The translations under genes and the position numbers were made by a program. The notes under the pieces were generated by a model. The model made no database searches. It was not told the DNA's origin and saw only the letters and a program-made list of their open reading frames with translations. A DNA stretch of 64,000 nt, taken from NCBI GenBank assembly GCA_024693045.1, contig JAILLQ010000039.1, positions 62,001 to 126,000 of the forward strand. Direction: 5' to 3'. Source of the stretch: Treponema sp. (GTDB lineage: Bacteria > Spirochaetota > Spirochaetia > Treponematales > Treponemataceae). How positions within the stretch are numbered: the first letter of the stretch is position 1; the number at the start of each line of letters is the position of its first letter. This document shows, in pieces, positions 62,676-64,000 of this stretch.

Positions 62676-63369
62676 TACGTATTCTCCAGACAGCCTTAAG
62701 TGCTTCCATAAAAATACCTTTGCTCATCTTTGACTGGCCGAACTGTCTGTCAGGGAAAATGATAGGGATTTCCTTAATAGCACAGCCGGCTTTATAAGCT
62801 TTGTACTTCATTTCGATCTGGAAGGAATATCCTTTTGAAATTATTGTATCCAGTCCAATTTTATCAAGGGCTTCTTTTTTCCACATATTAAAGCCGCCTG
62901 TTAAATCTTTTACAGGGCAAGCTAATACCATTCTTGAATATAAAGAGCCACCCTTTGAAATGAAGTTGCGGAGGGCGGACCAGCCTTCTACAGCACCACC
63001 TTTAATATTTCTAGAACCTATGGCAACATCATTGGTTTCCATTGCCTTATAAAGTTCTGGAAGATATTCAGGCTTGTGTGAAAAATCTGCATCCATTTCG
63101 CAGAGAACGTCATAGCCATTATCCATTCCCCACTTAAAACCTGTGATATAAGCATTTGCAAGACCACTTTTTTCCTTTCTTTCAAGAATATGTAGTCTGT
63201 TAGAAAAAGTATTCTGCATTTCTTTAACGGCATTGGCTGTTCCATCTGGAGAACCGTCATCCACTACAAGGATACCTGCGTTTTCAGGAATAACCTTAAA
63301 AACTTCAGGGATTATTTTTGAAATATTTTCAATTTCGTTATAAGTAGGAATTATCACAAGTAATTTCAT
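62668..63369 (-). CDS. GT2 polyprenol-phosphate sugar transferase (DPM1/GtrB-like)
   Basis: The protein has 233 residues. A GT-A fold has VIIPTYNEIENI at the N-terminus, VVDDGSPDGTA near residue 36, EMDADFSHKPEYLP near 92, GSRNIKGGAVEGWS and a C-terminal segment near FPDRQFGQSKMSKG. This is the dolichol-phosphate mannose synthase type (no C-terminal membrane helices), acting on polyprenyl phosphate to give a sugar-phosphate lipid for the GtrII-like enzyme. The sugar (Man, Glc or other) is unknown. CGGAG precedes the ATG, 21 bases after the thrC stop. Confidence 0.9.
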   Translation of the reverse strand: MKLLVIIPTYNEIENISKIIPEVFKVIPENAGILVVDDGSPDGTANAVKEMQNTFSNRLHILERKEKSGLANAYITGFKWGMDNGYDVLCEMDADFSHKPEYLPELYKAMETNDVAIGSRNIKGGAVEGWSALRNFISKGGSLYSRMVLACPVKDLTGGFNMWKKEALDKIGLDTIISKGYSFQIEMKYKAYKAGCAIKEIPIIFPDRQFGQSKMSKGIFMEALKAVWRIRNA

Positions 63370-63390
63370 TTTAAACTCCGCAAATTTCTT

Positions 63391-64000
63391 TTATTTCTGA
63401 AGGTTTGCTTTAAGCCATTCCTTAAATTTCTGGTAGTCATTTTCCATTGGAATTGACTGATCTGGAAGGTTCATAACAGCCTGTAATGTTTCTGGAATAG
63501 CTGGCTCACGACCAATTACTTCAGAAACGATGTTTCCGAATTTTGCTGGATGAGCTGTTTCGAGGATAAGGCTGACTGCATTTTTTGCTGTCACCTTGTC
63601 TGCCCATTCAGGAACATTTGGTGTAAGTCCTGGTTTTGTCCAGTCGTTTTTGTTGCCATCCATGAGTTTCTGCATTTCTCCGCTGCGGATGTCGTCCCAA
63701 GCTTTCCATGCGATAGCTCCATGAGGATCAATAATATAACCTGTCTTTGTATTACAATCAGCAATTGCTTTCTTTATTCCGTCATTATCAAGCCAGTATG
63801 AAGCGAACATTTTCTTTACATCTTCGTATGAATAAAGAGCTTTAATTCTTTCATAGTTAGAAGGGGCTCCAACATCCATTGCGTTTGCATAAGTTTCTAC
63901 TGATGGGCGGGCATTGTATTCACCTGTCGCAATCCAGTCTGGAATTGTTCTGTTTGTATTTGTTGCAGCAACAAAACCTTCGATAGGTGCTCCCATTTCT
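63391..64000 (-). CDS. thrC: Threonine synthase (partial, 5' end beyond window)
   Basis: The final 203 residues are visible, and the reading frame continues past base 64000 without a start. The sequence FVAATNTNRTIPDWI, YNARPSVETYANAMDVGAPSNYERI and YIIDPHGAIAWKA is characteristic of the C-terminal part of PLP-dependent threonine synthase (class with a long C-terminus). It converts O-phosphohomoserine to threonine. The glycan block begins 21 bases downstream with no visible terminator between them, so read-through is likely. Confidence 0.94.
   Translation of the reverse strand, partial: EMGAPIEGFVAATNTNRTIPDWIATGEYNARPSVETYANAMDVGAPSNYERIKALYSYEDVKKMFASYWLDNDGIKKAIADCNTKTGYIIDPHGAIAWKAWDDIRSGEMQKLMDGNKNDWTKPGLTPNVPEWADKVTAKNAVSLILETAHPAKFGNIVSEVIGREPAIPETLQAVMNLPDQSIPMENDYQKFKEWLKANLQK

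Overview
This window reads as a chromosome segment of an AT-rich, gene-dense spirochaete, most likely a host-associated Treponema. I infer this from family recognition and gene order, not from any search. The pointers are the order flbD-motA-motB-fliL-fliM-fliY-fliO-fliP-fliQ-fliR-flhB-flhA-flhF-flhG...fliA, a bacterial V-type ATPase operon containing a DUF2764 gene, tandem DUF115 (motility accessory factor) genes, and outer-membrane barrels without any visible lipid A genes. Coding density is very high, and many neighbouring genes overlap by 1-8 bases. No gene-free stretch exceeds about 165 bases, and I see no RNA genes, CRISPR arrays or insertion sequences.

Layout. (1) 1-7239, minus strand: a very acidic protein with eleven 17-residue tandem repeats, two DUF115 paralogues, and a membrane protein cut by the left edge. 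A terminator hairpin sits directly against the start codon of the second gene. (2) 7401-11699: housekeeping genes, namely a FtsB/DivIC-like protein, TsaC, a lipoprotein, SmpB, a signal peptidase I homologue whose catalytic lysine position holds arginine, and HemW. (3) 11767-29232, plus strand: the flagellar stator, switch, export and placement genes, sigma-28, a FapA-like protein and three poorly described spirochaetal proteins. (4) 29352-36636: the V-ATPase (E, DUF2764, A, B, D, I, K), closed by a strong terminator. The K subunit carries the residue set of sodium-binding rotors. (5) 36739-38946: ispG and a TPR-like exported protein. (6) 38943-63369: a large surface-glycan locus. It has two minus-strand blocks around a plus-strand pair of outer-membrane barrels. 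(7) 63391-64000: the 3' part of thrC.

The most unusual content is region 6. It encodes two paralogous fusions (899 and 906 residues) of a YidC/Oxa1-type membrane domain with an alkaline-phosphatase/LtaS-like transferase domain. The same locus has a CDP-glycerol glycerophosphotransferase family protein, WbaP, Ugd, a UDP-glucuronate 4-epimerase-like enzyme, four GT4 and one GT8-like glycosyltransferase, a GtrA/GtrB/GtrII-like side-chain glycosylation set, a BamA/TamA-like barrel and two Wzi-like barrels. I see no Wzx flippase, Wzy polymerase or ABC exporter. My inference is that the locus makes a phosphate-containing amphiphilic glycoconjugate of the outer membrane, comparable to the lipoteichoic-acid-like glycolipids reported from Treponema, and that the YidC-transferase fusions do an undescribed membrane step.

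A second recurring theme is promoters whose -10 box lies only 6-7 bases before an ATG that has no Shine-Dalgarno sequence (smpB, possibly lepB, ispG, the first YidC fusion and the first Wzi-like gene). This suggests leaderless mRNAs.
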